A stretch of 64,000 nucleotides of DNA. Origin: Bettongia penicillata ogilbyi (Eukaryota > Chordata > Mammalia > Diprotodontia > Potoroidae). Made by a program: the position numbers and the translations under genes. Positions 43,191-54,145 of the stretch are shown here, piece after piece (the first letter of the stretch is position 1; each line of letters opens with the position of its first letter). The stretch is from the NCBI GenBank assembly GCA_023548195.1, contig JAJHZJ010000496.1, forward strand, positions 9,372,070-9,436,069. Reading direction: 5' to 3'. The notes beneath the pieces were generated by a model that made no database searches, was not told the origin of the DNA, and was given only the letters and a program-made list of their open reading frames with translations.

Positions 43191-43639
43191 TGAATTGAGG
43201 CAGAAGTTATAAGTGCCTAAGTGTGGGAAGGGGAGATCATAGGAATGGGAACTTAAGCCATTTGCACTGGGAAAGAGATAACACAACCCCTTAAGAATCT
43301 TGACAGGGACCTATAGCGAGCCTTGATCTAGATCTAAGTAAGTCAACAAAGTGCTTGCCATGGAATCTACTAAAACTAAATCTACTAAAATATTTATTTT
43401 TAAACTCTTTTTTGGAAATCAGTTTTTGTATTATTGACATAATGAAATTTTGTTGAAAGTTTCCATTGTTTGATAAGATTTATCTTTAAAATCTATACAA
43501 AAACCTAGAGGCAACTTCCCCACATGTCATATCAAGTTAGTTGTAATTGTTTGAAAGCTAAACAATAGGCATGTGCTCAATTTCATTACCTTTGTATCTT
43601 AAAAGTTTGAAGTGCAGAGAATTCCTCACAATTTTTACT
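43191..43639. other. No recognised repeat or gene
   Basis: About 450 bp, AT-rich. Nothing assigned. Confidence 0.4.
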
Positions 43640-43815
43640 CTGTGTTCAAAGGAAAGAGTTGGAGGTGTCCTTAGAAATCTTCTAGTCCAACCCTCACATT
43701 TTATCAATAAGAAAATCAAGACTTAGAGAAAGTAAATGAATTACCCAAGGTCATCCCATGGGATTCCTAATTCCCAGTCCAACTTATGTGCTTTCCACTA
43801 TGCTTTTGTTATTTA
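43640..43815 (-). mobile_element. MIR3 SINE, antisense
   Basis: 'agagttggaggtgtccttag', 'cttctagtccaaccctcaca', 'aatgaattacccaaggtcat', 'tgctttccactatgcttttg'. Confidence 0.75.
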
Positions 43816-45049
43816 AAAGCCAAAGCGTGGTGAGAGGTGTCCTCTACACAGTTTTTCTTCAGGGCCAGCTGTCACTTCTTACTAATGTTGTTTTGTTCTG
43901 TAAGTGGAATGGTAGTTTAGATATCACTTTTTAATTCTAAAACATAATCATTTTTGTTAGAACCAGGAGAAGGAAATGTATTTGTCAACTGTCAGTGAAA
44001 ATCGCTTTAGTGTCTCACACAAGTAAAAAAAAAAGAGAGGACAGATTGAAATAACTCCCTTCTTCAGCATTTTAACATCAATACAGAGTATGAAACTTTA
44101 TTCAAGATATAATAGTGGTCCAAAGGCAGAATAATTATTATGACCAATCTTCATCCAGCAACATGGGTTAAGAAACCTCCTTCTGTCTGTAGGTGGTTGG
44201 AATGGAATAGATGGAATATTACATATGCTATTAAGAAGTTGGCATGTTAGTTCATTTTACTTACTATTTATGTTTCAAGGAGTGTTTAACAAGCATAAAA
44301 GGTAAATTAGGAGATGACTATGATATCAGAACTAAACCCATCAAAATATATATATTTTTAATATTTTAGGAAACATCTAGAACACAAAGACCAGGGCTTC
44401 TTTATGAAATTGTCACACTTTTCTCAGTTTGAATGTTTGGAATGTTAATTATGTTGATGAGAGTTAAAAATCTTCCCCACCCATTAATGGGCCTTCGCAC
44501 TAAGGGAAGATTGATTAGGGGAGTTTGTTTTGTAGGAAGGCCCACGCCTTTTATTAATTTCCAGTGAGACACTGGCTCTCAAGGGTTGTGATGCCCTCTG
44601 ACTCTGAAAAGTGCACATATATTCTGAGGTGAGGTTTTGTTTTGGGGCTTACTCCTTTGAAGTATTTGTTCATCCAGACAGACTTCTAAGGAGCCCTCCT
44701 GCTTTGAAAACACAAATGTTATGTTGGATGGAGATATTCTCTCTCTGGTAACTCTGTATGTATGTAATGGTCAGACAGTTGGATCTATCAGTGATGTATG
44801 TATCACTTATGGTCAGAGAGCTGGAAGCTCTGTCTGTTGGTCTTCATTTCTCTATTTGTATTTTCTCTGAAGTTCAGGGTGCTGACTTTTCCCCCTGAAC
44901 AAATGAATGTCATGTTTGATTAAAGTGATTGTTGACCTCTCTAAAGTTGCTTTCCTTTTAGAAAAGCAGATCTAAGAACCTGTACAACAGGCTCTCCTGT
45001 GTATGCCAGGGTGCTTGCTGTTACAATGATGAATACATATGTGATAAAG
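43816..45049. other. Repeat-poor block
   Basis: About 1.2 kb. The part 44400-44650 has a perfect palindrome CCCATTAATGGG (44480-44491) and 'gaagattgattaggggagtt'. A conserved-noncoding candidate by exclusion. An imperfect duplication of 'gtatgtatgtaatggtcaga' is near 44760-44820. Confidence 0.4.
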
Positions 45050-45160
45050 TATTTATTAAGCACCTACCAGAGCCCAGGAACTTTGCTAAGCACTAGAGAC
45101 TCAAATCCAAGCAGGGGTCATCATTCTGATGGAAGAAGACCCTTCATACAAGGGAGCTAG
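45050..45160 (-). mobile_element. L2 LINE 3' end, antisense
   Basis: 'gtatttattaagcacctacc', 'actttgctaagcactagaga'. Confidence 0.65.
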
Positions 45161-45284
45161 AAAGAAAAGGTAGTTTGGGGGTATAGATGGCTGGAATTGA
45201 GCCCTCTTTTTGGAAAGCAGTCTTTTGAATGTCCACCTCAGTAGGGTAGAAGAAGTTCCTCACCTCAAAAGAATCTCTAGTGTA

Positions 45285-45430
45285 ATAGGAAAGAGGCCTG
45301 AACTCAGTATGAGAAGACATGAATTTCAATGTTAGTTCTTTCAGCAGTATGTATGTGATGCCAGGCCAGCCACCTACACTTTCTGATCATCAGGTACCTT
45401 ATCTGTGGCTGTTGTGCCATTTAATCATTT
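45285..45430 (+). mobile_element. MIR SINE, sense, diverged
   Basis: 'gtgtaataggaaagaggcct', 'atgagaagacatgaatttca', 'ctgatcatcaggtaccttat'. Confidence 0.45.
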
Positions 45431-45534
45431 CAATTTAATAGAACTGCATTTGGAGAGGCCTAGCAAGGTGACTGAGTGGGTATGAAAAAATCAAACTTAA
45501 AATGTGCTTGCATTTCTGTTCAACCTGGCAGGCA

Positions 45535-45950
45535 GTTTCAGTTGTTCAACCAACAAGTCTTTAAACATTTACTGTATGCCAGGCTGCACCCTAAGTGCTA
45601 GGGAGAAAAAGGCAATCATAAAGCAGTGATTTCCTTCATGGAGCTTAATTTAAACAGGGGGTACAACATGTAATAATCAGTGTATATCATTTATTTGTTA
45701 TATATTATTTATGTGTATATGTATGTGGATGTACATAAAATATCTATGTCTACATATATGTTTATATAGACATTTCTATATATGTATAGGATTCTGTATT
45801 TATACATTGTTTTGTCTTTCTGTATCAATATCTATCTGTCTATTTATATAATATGAGTAATGATAGGACACTAGCAACTGGGAGGGGATCAGATTATTTA
45901 GAATGGAACTCTTGAACTACATCTTGAAGGAAAGCTTGATGAAACAGGGT
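45535..45950 (-). mobile_element. L2 LINE, antisense, with internal microsatellite
   Basis: 'aaacatttactgtatgccag', 'accctaagtgctagggagaa', 'ttcatggagcttaatttaaa', then a TATATGTAT repeat at about 45690-45860, and a distal part 'ctacatcttgaaggaaagct'. Confidence 0.6.
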
Positions 45951-46734
45951 AAGAATATTCCTTGATAAAGGTAAAAATGACATTACACACCTTTAAAGGA
46001 AGATCATTTTCTGATGTGAGGCTATCTGATGGTGGATGTGGGCAGGCTACAATATACAGATGACAAGAAATTCCCAAGAACTGGAGTAAAGGGGTCACCA
46101 GAGATATATGTGAAGGGCAAAGAGATGAACTGGCAAAACAATGGCAAGCATGAGCACTGGCAGAGAGATAAGCAGAATGTCCTTTGATTCTCCTGAAGTT
46201 AAGAAAAAGAGGAGGCCTTTAGGAAAAAATAAATGGACCCCATTTGTGGGATAAAGTGAACACAGCTGACTGTGGATGGGTTAGGATCTGCATCAATGAA
46301 AGGAATAGATTCATTGAGGTCATAGAACCATTTGAGTTGGGGCACCAACAAATATATAATGGGCATCTGGGGACACTAATATATGGTCAGAATGAGTGAT
46401 AGATTATCAGACTGGAAAAAAACCAGAAGTAAACAGAGATCTCAGAAAGACATACCAAAAAAAAGGATACAGTGAAGAATATATATATATATATGTCCTA
46501 GGCAAAGGCCACAAACTTATCTGAAGCATAAACTCAGCTGAATAGGAATAAAGGGCAAAACCCTGACTACACTGGCTTTCTGGAGTAGGAACCATATACT
46601 CCAGGGAAGTAGCTACAGCTGGGGTGCATCCTGCATGCCAAGACTTAAAGGAGAGTTTTACATGATGGAGGAGTCCATTACATTCTGCCTTAAGAAATAG
46701 TAAATACTTCTGTTACTTAAAATAGAAAGATAGC
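45951..46734. other. No recognised repeat or gene
   Basis: About 780 bp. An (AT)8 run is at 46480-46495. Nothing else assigned. Confidence 0.4.
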
Positions 46735-46920
46735 TTTCTAGTGTAGAAATAGCTAATATTGTCCTTTGAGGTTTGCAAAGAGCTTCACAAGTATCTAATT
46801 TTCCCTCACAATAAGCCTAGAAGGTAGGAAATGGAGGCAGACAGAGGTTAAGTGCCTTGCCCAACATCACTATGATTTGAACTCAGCTCTGATTACAGAT
46901 TCAGCTCTCCATCCCCTGCA
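46735..46920 (-). mobile_element. MIR-type CORE-SINE, antisense
   Basis: 'ttgaggtttgcaaagagctt', 'cctcacaataagcctagaag', 'cagaggttaagtgccttgcc'. Confidence 0.75.
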
Positions 46921-47534
46921 TGTCCTTGTCATCTATTATTATTTTTCTTTAATTATGCTTGCTACTCAGCTGCTGAAGGACATGAAGGATTTTCCACACC
47001 ATCTAAGTTTGTCATCCTGGGACAAATTCCTGGTCATTCCAGGACAAAATCCTACTTATGCCTTTTATCAACACCTTCCACAGCGTTATCCAGGCTAAGT
47101 CACCAAGGTGACAAAGCAGAGAAGGAAAAATTGTGTAAGGCAAAAATCAGTAAATGACAAAAATGCAGCAGTACAGCTTGATAGACACATGAGAAGGAAC
47201 AGGAAGATGATTTGCAATTATATCCCCCTTTTCTCACTCCCCTCCCCAACACAAAAAAGGATAAAGAAAATCACACTCCTCTGAGAGAGAAAGAGAGCAC
47301 AGCAATGCTGCAACTGATAGAGATGAAAAGGCTGAAGCTTTTGATGTTTTCTCTACCTCTGGCTTTATTAAAATGTTTGTCTCTGATCAGATACTGTGAT
47401 ATCCACCCCTTGATGCGAAGTTAGAATACAGAAAAAAAAGTCATCAAGAAAGAAATAGCCAAGCACTGCTTGAGGAAACCTGAGAACCAGTGTTCAGCCT
47501 GGAAACTATTATTGCAAAAGATAGAAGACCTGAA
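46921..47534. other. No recognised repeat or gene
   Basis: About 610 bp. Nothing assigned. Confidence 0.4.
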
Positions 47535-47639
47535 GCACTGGAGCCATGGGAACCGTGAGAAAAGCCCTGGGCTTTCAAGTTAGAAGTACAGGGTTCAGGT
47601 CCCAGATCAACTACTTATTAGTCAGAACGATTTCTCTTT

Positions 47640-47835
47640 TTGAGTCAAATCTGTCTTTAGACACTTACTAGCTGTGTGACTCTAGGCAAGTCACTTAACC
47701 CTGTTTGTCTCAGTTTCCTCGTGTAAAATGAACTGGAGAAGGAAATGACAAACCACTCTAGTATTTGCCAAGAAAACCTCAAATGGGGTCACAAAGAATC
47801 AGACATCACTGAACACTACAGAATTACAACAAAAA
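47640..47835 (+). mobile_element. RTE-tailed SINE, 5' truncated, nested in MIR
   Basis: 'cttactagctgtgtgactct', 'actggagaaggaaatgacaa', 'accactctagtatttgccaa', 'gtcacaaagaatcagacatc'. Same tail as 24389-24745. The tRNA head is missing. Confidence 0.8.
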
Positions 47836-47939
47836 TTAACCTCTCTGAGCCTCAGTTGTGTCACCAGTAAAACAGGAATAATAACACCTGTCTTTCATCC
47901 CTCCCTAGGCTGTTGTGAGGCAAGAGATTTGCTTTGAGT

Positions 47940-48095
47940 TTGTCTTCACTTCTCTTTGTATATTTCCTTGTCTTCCCTGATATTCTCCTCGTAAGTTCTT
48001 GGAGGGCAGGAGATTTCACTTGCGCCTTCACATCCCCATCACTCTGAATAGTACCTGGTGCTTTAGTAGGTGCTTAATTAATGGTTCTTCAGAAA
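47940..48095 (+). mobile_element. L2-like 3' end, sense, within MIR
   Basis: 'gtaagttcttggagggcagg', 'gaatagtacctggtgcttta', 'gtaggtgcttaattaatggt': an L2 terminus lying between two MIR parts. Confidence 0.65.
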
Positions 48096-48150
48096 TGGAT
48101 GTGTAAGCCTTAAAACGTTATGGAAATATGAGCTATTATTGATTTAATAT

Positions 48151-49377
48151 TGGATTCGAACTGAGGAAATCTTTCAAAAATACTTTAGTTTCTTATATTT
48201 TCAAACAAACATAAAAAAATCATGTTCCATATTTCCAATTAAACTGTGAAATTCACCAAATTATTACTCCTCTTGGACTCCTAGGCTCTTTGACTGTATA
48301 GGGGAAAAACAGGAAGTATGTTCATTGATGGAAATGGCAGGTAAAAGGGAATCACTTTATTGCTCATAGTCTTGCATAACAAAGGCAGAAGGTTAGAACT
48401 AAGCATCTAAGGCAGTGGCCCGTAACCCCTCCATTTTCACTTCGCCCTTTATTCCTTGTCTCATGTTTGTTTGCCTGTTGACTCTGAGTATTAAAGGGAA
48501 GTTGGGCCTTCTATGTTCCTTGGTCATTTGGGGGTGGCATCCCTGAACTGGTTGGGGGAATATGGACTGACAATCAGGAATTTGTCAGGAATCGAAAAGA
48601 AAGTTACATAGATGACTGGGGCAAGGTTCTCCAAGTGAAAGCATTCCAAATGTGGTCAAAAGAAGAGACTTCATCTTGGCTTGAAGATATTATTTGACTT
48701 ACTGTCTCCTTGGTGGAGTTGGAGTGGGGAACTATCATTGATTATTTAGAACAAAAAAACTTTAGCCTTCCTTTGGAAGAAATGCTGCTAGCGGCTACTA
48801 GCTGTTGAGCCCCAAGAAATGGTGGCAGATCTCAGCAAATACTCTATCCATAGACAGAAAATATAAATATACTAATATATTAAATATATGTGTATATATA
48901 TATAAACACATCATATAAAAATACAATAGAGATATCATGATGCTCAAGTAAGGGGATAGTGACTAACAACAGAAAGCCACATGATGACTTCATGAGAGAA
49001 CATTAATAGATCTGAAGCATCAAAGGTGGTCATGGGTGTATCCTGGCCATACTAGTTGTATGACATGTCTGATTCTCCATTCATGTTCCCACATATACCC
49101 CATGTAGGTGTGTCCTTGCATGTGTTTTCTGTGATCATACATATTCTCAATACATGTGAATTCTCTTCAATGGTATTGTGGTAACCCATGGGAGAATGAC
49201 CCTATGAGCATGGGGAAAGGGAATTTTTCTTGTCACTTAATTGGCTTATTTTGTAATTTCTGTCTTAGTAAAAATAAAGACTTTGGTGGGATGTGTGAGT
49301 TATAGCCTATAAAGTGATCCAACCTGGAGTATCTTCCCAGCACACACAGGATGTCAGTCTCAGGTGAACATAAATAA
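48151..49377. other. No gene; short TA repeat
   Basis: About 1.2 kb. A (TA)n-rich patch is at 48868-48920. The rest is not recognised. Confidence 0.4.
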
Positions 49378-49440
49378 TGAGGAGGTGTTGAATTAGATAA
49401 TCTCTAAGGTCTCTTCCAGATTTTACAAATCTATGATATG
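49378..49440 (+). mobile_element. MIR3/L3 tail fragment, sense
   Basis: 'ttgaattagataatctctaa' and 'ggtctcttccagattttaca' form an isolated L3-type tail. Confidence 0.5.
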
Positions 49441-49544
49441 AAATTGTTAACAATTATATATGTTTCCATATATTCATAATGGAGCAAGTTCCCTTAATTT
49501 GGGGTAATAACATGAAGCATTGTGTATATTAAAAAGAAATGTTG

Positions 49545-49730
49545 TATTTGGAGTCAGAAGACCTGCATCTGCATCCCATCTCTGCCCTTTTCTATTTGTG
49601 TGCACTTGGACAAGTCAACTGACTTCTGTGGGCCTCAGTTTCTTCATCTGCAAAATGAGAGGGCTGAATCAAAAGACCCATAAAGTCTCTTCCAAGTCTA
49701 AACCCAAGATTATGTATTACAAAACTCCCA
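49545..49730 (+). mobile_element. MIR3 SINE, sense
   Basis: 'tttggagtcagaagacctgc', 'gggcctcagtttcttcatct', 'gagagggctgaatcaaaaga', 'aagtctcttccaagtctaaa'. Confidence 0.75.
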
Positions 49731-50074
49731 CTCTCACTGAGGCAGCACTTAATTCCTTCTCCGATGGCTTGTTTGCCATCATGAAGACATGGCTTTTTGC
49801 AGCTATTTAAGAGGAGCTTAATTAAATGGGTTTCACAAGAAATCAGTCTGATTAATACATGTAGCAGCTCTAGTTACCGTGAAGATCGCCTCCCATCACT
49901 CTGTGGCTGTTAGTATTTAAGGTGGCATGAACTTGAGCTATCCCTGAAACCTTGCTGCATTCAGTTCTGCCTGGAATCCAGTTCTACCACCAACCTCAAA
50001 ACAAGCTTAAAGCCATTTTCCTTGACTCAGATTCTAAATGCCCCAAAGAGAATAGCATCCCAGAATCCCACAAA
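49731..50074. other. Repeat-poor block
   Basis: About 340 bp with 'aggagcttaattaaatgggt' and 'cagtctgattaatacatgta', homeodomain-like TAAT motifs. No coding signal. A conserved-noncoding candidate by exclusion. Confidence 0.4.
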
Positions 50075-50345
50075 CTGAGAATCTAAGAATTGGAAAGGAC
50101 CTCAGCAGTCATCTGGTCCATTCCATACGTAAAAGGAATCCTCCCTACAACAGTCAACAAGGAATCATCTAGTCTTGATCTGGAGCCTCCAGGGAGAAGA
50201 ATACTGCATCTTCCCAAGGTAGCCCATTTTATTTTTGGGTAACTACAAATATCAGGAAATTTTCCTGGATATAAGATCTAAATTAGCCTCTTTGCATACT
50301 ATGCCCATAGCTACTAGTTTTGTCCTCCAGGGCCAAGTAGTAATG
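50075..50345 (-). mobile_element. L3/CR1-type LINE 3' end, antisense
   Basis: 'gaattggaaaggacctcagc', 'aggaatcctccctacaacag', 'cttcccaaggtagcccattt', 'tatttttgggtaactacaaa', 'attagcctctttgcatacta', 'ttgtcctccagggccaagta': a collinear antisense L3 end. Confidence 0.75.
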
Positions 50346-50569
50346 GAAGTTCTTCAGTACTGAGGAGTTGAGAGGCACCAAAGGTCTTTGGCCCATAAAT
50401 AGCCTTCAGTGACACATAAAAACACCTTGGAGTGTTACTGTCAGAATAAAACTGAATTTCATCTGCTTTCTTATTGAGCCAGTAATGCTGCATTTCTATA
50501 AGCCTTGTCTGCACCTTACTTTTGATGGAGTTAAATACGACCTTCTTAGAGATAGTTAACTACTATTTG

Positions 50570-50930
50570 TTCTTTCACAACCTGACTAATATAGAAATAT
50601 GCATTTTCCAAATCATTTTATTTTTTTGAGGCAGGTGGAGTTAAATGAGTTGCCCAGGGTCACATAGTAAGTTTCTGAGTTCAGATTTGAACTCAAGTCT
50701 TCCTGATGTTAGGACTCTATCCACTGTGCCACCTAGATGACCTCAATACAGATATATACTTTACATGATTATACATTTACGATCCATATCAAATTGCTTA
50801 CTGTCTTAGGAAGGGGGAGGGAAGTGAGAAAGAAAATTTGTAACTCAAAATTTTATTTAAAATGAATGTTAAAAGCTGTCTTTACATGTAATTGGAAAAA
50901 ATACTATTCTAAATGGCAAAACAGAGAGGT
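50570..50930 (+). mobile_element. L1 3' end, sense, split by a SINE
   Basis: 'ctaatatagaaatatgcatt' before the SINE and 'catgattatacatttacgat', 'tcaaattgcttactgtctta', 'ggaagggggagggaagtgag', 'acatgtaattggaaaaaata' after it. This is a different 3' UTR type from the 55.5-kb L1. Confidence 0.75.
50622..50745 (-). mobile_element. tRNA-derived marsupial SINE, antisense, nested in L1
   Basis: T-run, 'ttaaatgagttgcccagggt', 'gatttgaactcaagtcttcc' (B box in reverse), 'tatccactgtgccacctaga' (tRNA head in reverse). Full-length short type like 5787-5920. It separates two L1 parts and is therefore younger than that L1. Confidence 0.85.
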
Positions 50931-51004
50931 GGATGAACTATCTTGCTGATGAACTCTGTCACATTCTTTTCTTCATTTATAATAGTCAAGCATTGAAACT
51001 CTAC

Positions 51005-51443
51005 CGTAGATAACACAACTCTGATGGCTGTCCACATTGTTTGAATGCCACATGTGCATTTGCCTAAAAGACTATTTTACAGAGAACTCACACAAGACAA
51101 GCACTCCAATGGAAGTCAGCATGAGGGATACAAGGACACTCTCAAGGTCTCTCTGAAGAACTTTGGGATCAGTTGTGAGACATAGGAGACACTGGCACAG
51201 GACTGTCCTGAGTGACATTTCTGCATATGAGTAAAGCAGAATTATAGTAACTCAACAAATTTGTGAGACGGATGAATTTAGAGACATCTTCATCTGAAGT
51301 GTTCCTATGGATTATTTGGGCCCAACTCGTTTTTAGAGCCTTCTGAGATGGTATTGGTCTGATCAGTCACAGTCACGTACACTGTACGTTGACCCTGACA
51401 TAGTGATGTCATTTTGGCCCTCTCCAAGTAAGAAGGACAACCC

Positions 51444-51447
<4 letters not shown>
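51005..51447 (+). mobile_element. 3' end of a LINE; tail shared with SINEs
   Basis: Decayed coding end of a non-LTR element: 'ttgcctaaaagactatttta' / 'cagagaactcacacaa', 'gatacaaggacactctcaag' (YKDTLK), 'gtctctctgaagaactttgg', 'gagacataggagacactggc', and a degenerate C-terminal zinc-finger-like stretch ('ctgatcagtcacagtcacgt'). The last 50 bases ('gtgatgtcattttggccctc' ... 'agaaggacaacccc') resemble the tail of the SINEs at 13708-14020 and 17461-17600. That suggests the LINE type that moved those SINEs. The clade (RTE-like or other) is not settled. Confidence 0.6.
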
Positions 51448-51479
<32 letters not shown>

Positions 51480-51560
51480 ATATGTATATATCCATGCATA
51501 TTAGATATATATGTATATATGTTTATGTATGTACAAACATGATATAGACATATATATGTG
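51448..51560. repeat. (CA)n-(TATG)n microsatellite
   Basis: About 16 perfect CA units (51448-51477), then TATG/TATA-rich sequence. It starts at the LINE tail and probably grew from it. Confidence 0.9.
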
Positions 51561-51824
51561 AATTTTCAAATATACATGGATCTTTACTGAATGTTACAAG
51601 GGTCTTTACTGTCAAGAATCTCACCCTACAGAGTTATTTGCATATATAAAAAGTAATAAAAAGTAAATAAGAGGGAACTCCATGAACAACCACATGTTTA
51701 CATGAAGGAACACCTTAAGGAACAGCTATAGTCTGACCCAATCACCTTCCACTCCTCCAACCAATTTGGATGCCTATGACATTCAAAATGAAGACCTTCC
51801 GACATCATCATCGCCATCATCAAC
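51561..51824. other. No recognised repeat or gene
   Basis: About 260 bp. Nothing assigned. Confidence 0.4.
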
Positions 51825-52055
51825 ATTGCTGCACTTTAATGTTTGCAAGATACTTCATAAATATAATCTCATTTGATCCTCAAAGATACCCTATGAGGAA
51901 GGTACTGTAGTTATTCTCACCTTACAAATGAGGAAACTGAGGCTGAACTTAAGTGACTTATGCAGGCAAGTAAATGGCTGAGGCTGGAGTTGAACACAGA
52001 TCTTCCTGACCTCAAGTTCAGCCCTCTATCTACTGGGCCACCTAGCTCCCTTTAG
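51825..52055 (-). mobile_element. MIR-type CORE-SINE, antisense, full length
   Basis: 'ctttaatgtttgcaagatac', 'tctcatttgatcctcaaaga', 'accttacaaatgaggaaact', 'gaggctggagttgaacacag', 'atctactgggccacctagct' (tRNA head in reverse). One of the best preserved copies. Confidence 0.85.
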
Positions 52056-52396
52056 GCACACATAGAGACACAAAGATGTAGACACACATGCACACAGCAA
52101 CTCAGCTCCTTATCCTTTAAAACCATCAAGAGTCTTAAATGGAGATATTAGGTGATATCCTTAAAGTGGAGTCCTTTAAAGTATAAAGGAACAGAGAGGA
52201 CCAATTAAAACTTTTTTGTTTTTACTTGAGGCTCCATGCTTTGTAGTAGTATAAGACTATATATGTCAGAAGAAATGTGCCCCTTGGAGAAGTCAAATAT
52301 ACATCTCTGCGAGGCCCAAGACAATCTTCTCTTGTAATCTGGACCAGCCTTTGTAGAGTGGAGCTTAGAGGTAATGCTGAACAGCAACAGAAAAGC

Positions 52397-52431
<35 letters not shown>

Positions 52432-53169
52432 AAGAGAAAGAAAGAGACAGAGAGATGGAGAGACGAAGAGAGAGCATATGAACTTGCACTGAAGGGAGCT
52501 AAGTGTTTTACTGAATACATGCTTCATAGACTGACCATCCTGCTCACATTGGTTAAAGATGGGCAGATGCTTGCTTATTTACTGCAGTGCAAAATTATCT
52601 CTTGCTATTCCTTAAACAGAGGAATAGAGGGCATAACCCTACATATTGAGGGGAGGCTATGGGGTGAGACAGCCTAGGGGAGGATGTAGAACTGCTTCCT
52701 TCCCAGATTGGCCTCTCTGGTAGGAAATGGAGGGACAGGTATAAAGTCAAAAGGCAGGAATACAGAAATGGACAACAACACAGAGAGGGAAGTCATCACA
52801 AGTTGGTAGACTTGGGGAAAACAGAACGTTAGCCAAGATGATGTTGGGATGAAGCTAAAAGTATATTAAATGACCAACTGAAATGGACTAAAATAAAATA
52901 TACTATTTTGAAGTCAGCAAATTAGACAGAAAAAAAAGGCAGAGCAAAAAGCCACAAAATGTACCAGCAATTCATCACTAAGCATCTTGAATTGACAAAG
53001 AGATTAAATGAACAAAATGTCACCAAGATGATGTAGGTCATGTAAAAGGAAATATACTAACAGAAACTAAAATCACTTGTACTTTAATCAAGCAGAAGGT
53101 GGGGGATGAAAAGAGATTTAACCAATGACAAATACAGAAACTCTGAACAAAGGATCGTTAGCTGGAGGT
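52056..53169. other. No gene; GA-rich microsatellite
   Basis: About 1.1 kb. A (GAGA)n/(CAGAGA)n polypurine tract occupies 52395-52476 and gives artefact open frames on both strands. The rest is not recognised. Confidence 0.5.
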
Positions 53170-53310
53170 GACAATCTAACCCAAGCCCTCACTTTTCAAA
53201 TAGGATAAAAGATTTTGCCTAAGGCCACACAGACCAATTTAGAGTTTGTCTTGAATTTCTTTTACCCCCCAAACTGGTGCTCTTCCCATTATACTGCACT
53301 GCATTTCTGA
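53170..53310 (-). mobile_element. MIR3 SINE, antisense
   Basis: 'acccaagccctcacttttca', 'gattttgcctaaggccacac', 'gtgctcttcccattatactg'. Confidence 0.65.
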
Positions 53311-53394
53311 TGCTGATAAAAACAAAATATTAGGTGGGAGAAAAGAGATTGCAACCTCTAGTAAATCCTAAACTTCATGAAGGAGACTCCCTGT

Positions 53395-53611
53395 TTTATC
53401 CAGGATAAAATATAAATTCATTTGTTTTGTATTCAAGGTCTTTAAAAATTTAGCTCTAGCCAACCTTCCCAGTCTAACTGCATGTTAACCCTCTTTTCAA
53501 ACAACCTTCCAACCAAACTAACCTACTTCCTGTTCCCTGGACTTGATATGTCATCTCCTACCTCTGTGACTTTATACATTCTATCTGCCGAATGTGAAAT
53601 GAACTTTTTAG
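53395..53611 (+). mobile_element. L2 LINE, sense, part 1 (split by L1)
   Basis: 'aaggtctttaaaaatttagc', 'ttccaaccaaactaacctac', 'cttgatatgtcatctcctac', the L2 region some 350 bp upstream of its 3' end. Confidence 0.7.
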
Positions 53612-54145
53612 AAAATTATTTATTTTATTCTCAACTTAAGAAAGAAAAGAAGTATTTCTATAACAGAGCAGAATAGAAAGATGATTGCACATGAAATTGC
53701 CAATCTATTATATACAAGATGCTATTCCTTTTAAATATATAATAAAAGTTACATTTTCTTTCTTTTCTCCCCCCACCCTAGACATGGCTACCATCAGACA
53801 CATCATAAATGTAAAATCATTCCACACATACATTAATTAGTTCTTTCTCTGGATGAAGATAATATCTTTCATGGGTCCTTTCTAGTCATTTTGGGTATTT
53901 ATCATAGTCTAAATGAATTAACCAATCAAAGTTGTTCTTAAAACAACATTGCTATTACTGTATACAATGTTTTTCTGGTTCTGCTGATTTCACTATTCAT
54001 TATTTTGTGCAAGTCTATTAATGTTTTCTAATATCATTGAGCTCATCATTTCTTATAGCACAATAGTGTTCCATTATGATCAGATACAGCGGCTTGTTCA
54101 GTCATTCCCTAATAGATGAGTTTCTCCAAGTATAGCAATGTACTA
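53612..54145 (-). mobile_element. L1 3' end, antisense, nested in L2
   Basis: Starts with a T-rich reversed tail ('tttattttattctcaactta'), then 'attccttttaaatatataat', 'agacatggctaccatcagac', 'ttagttctttctctggatga' and the end of ORF2 in reverse ('atcatttcttatagcacaat', 'tcagtcattccctaatagat'). Same subfamily as 3963-4329. L2 continues on both sides. Confidence 0.8.

Larger units (their letters stand above)
47535..48150 (+). mobile_element. MIR SINE, sense, split by two insertions
   Basis: MIR parts at about 47535-47640 ('agggttcaggtcccagatca'), 47836-47935 ('aacctctctgagcctcagtt', 'ggctgttgtgaggcaagaga') and 48096-48150 ('agccttaaaacgttatggaa', 'atgagctattattg'). The gaps hold an RTE-tailed SINE and an L2 3' end. 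Confidence 0.65.
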
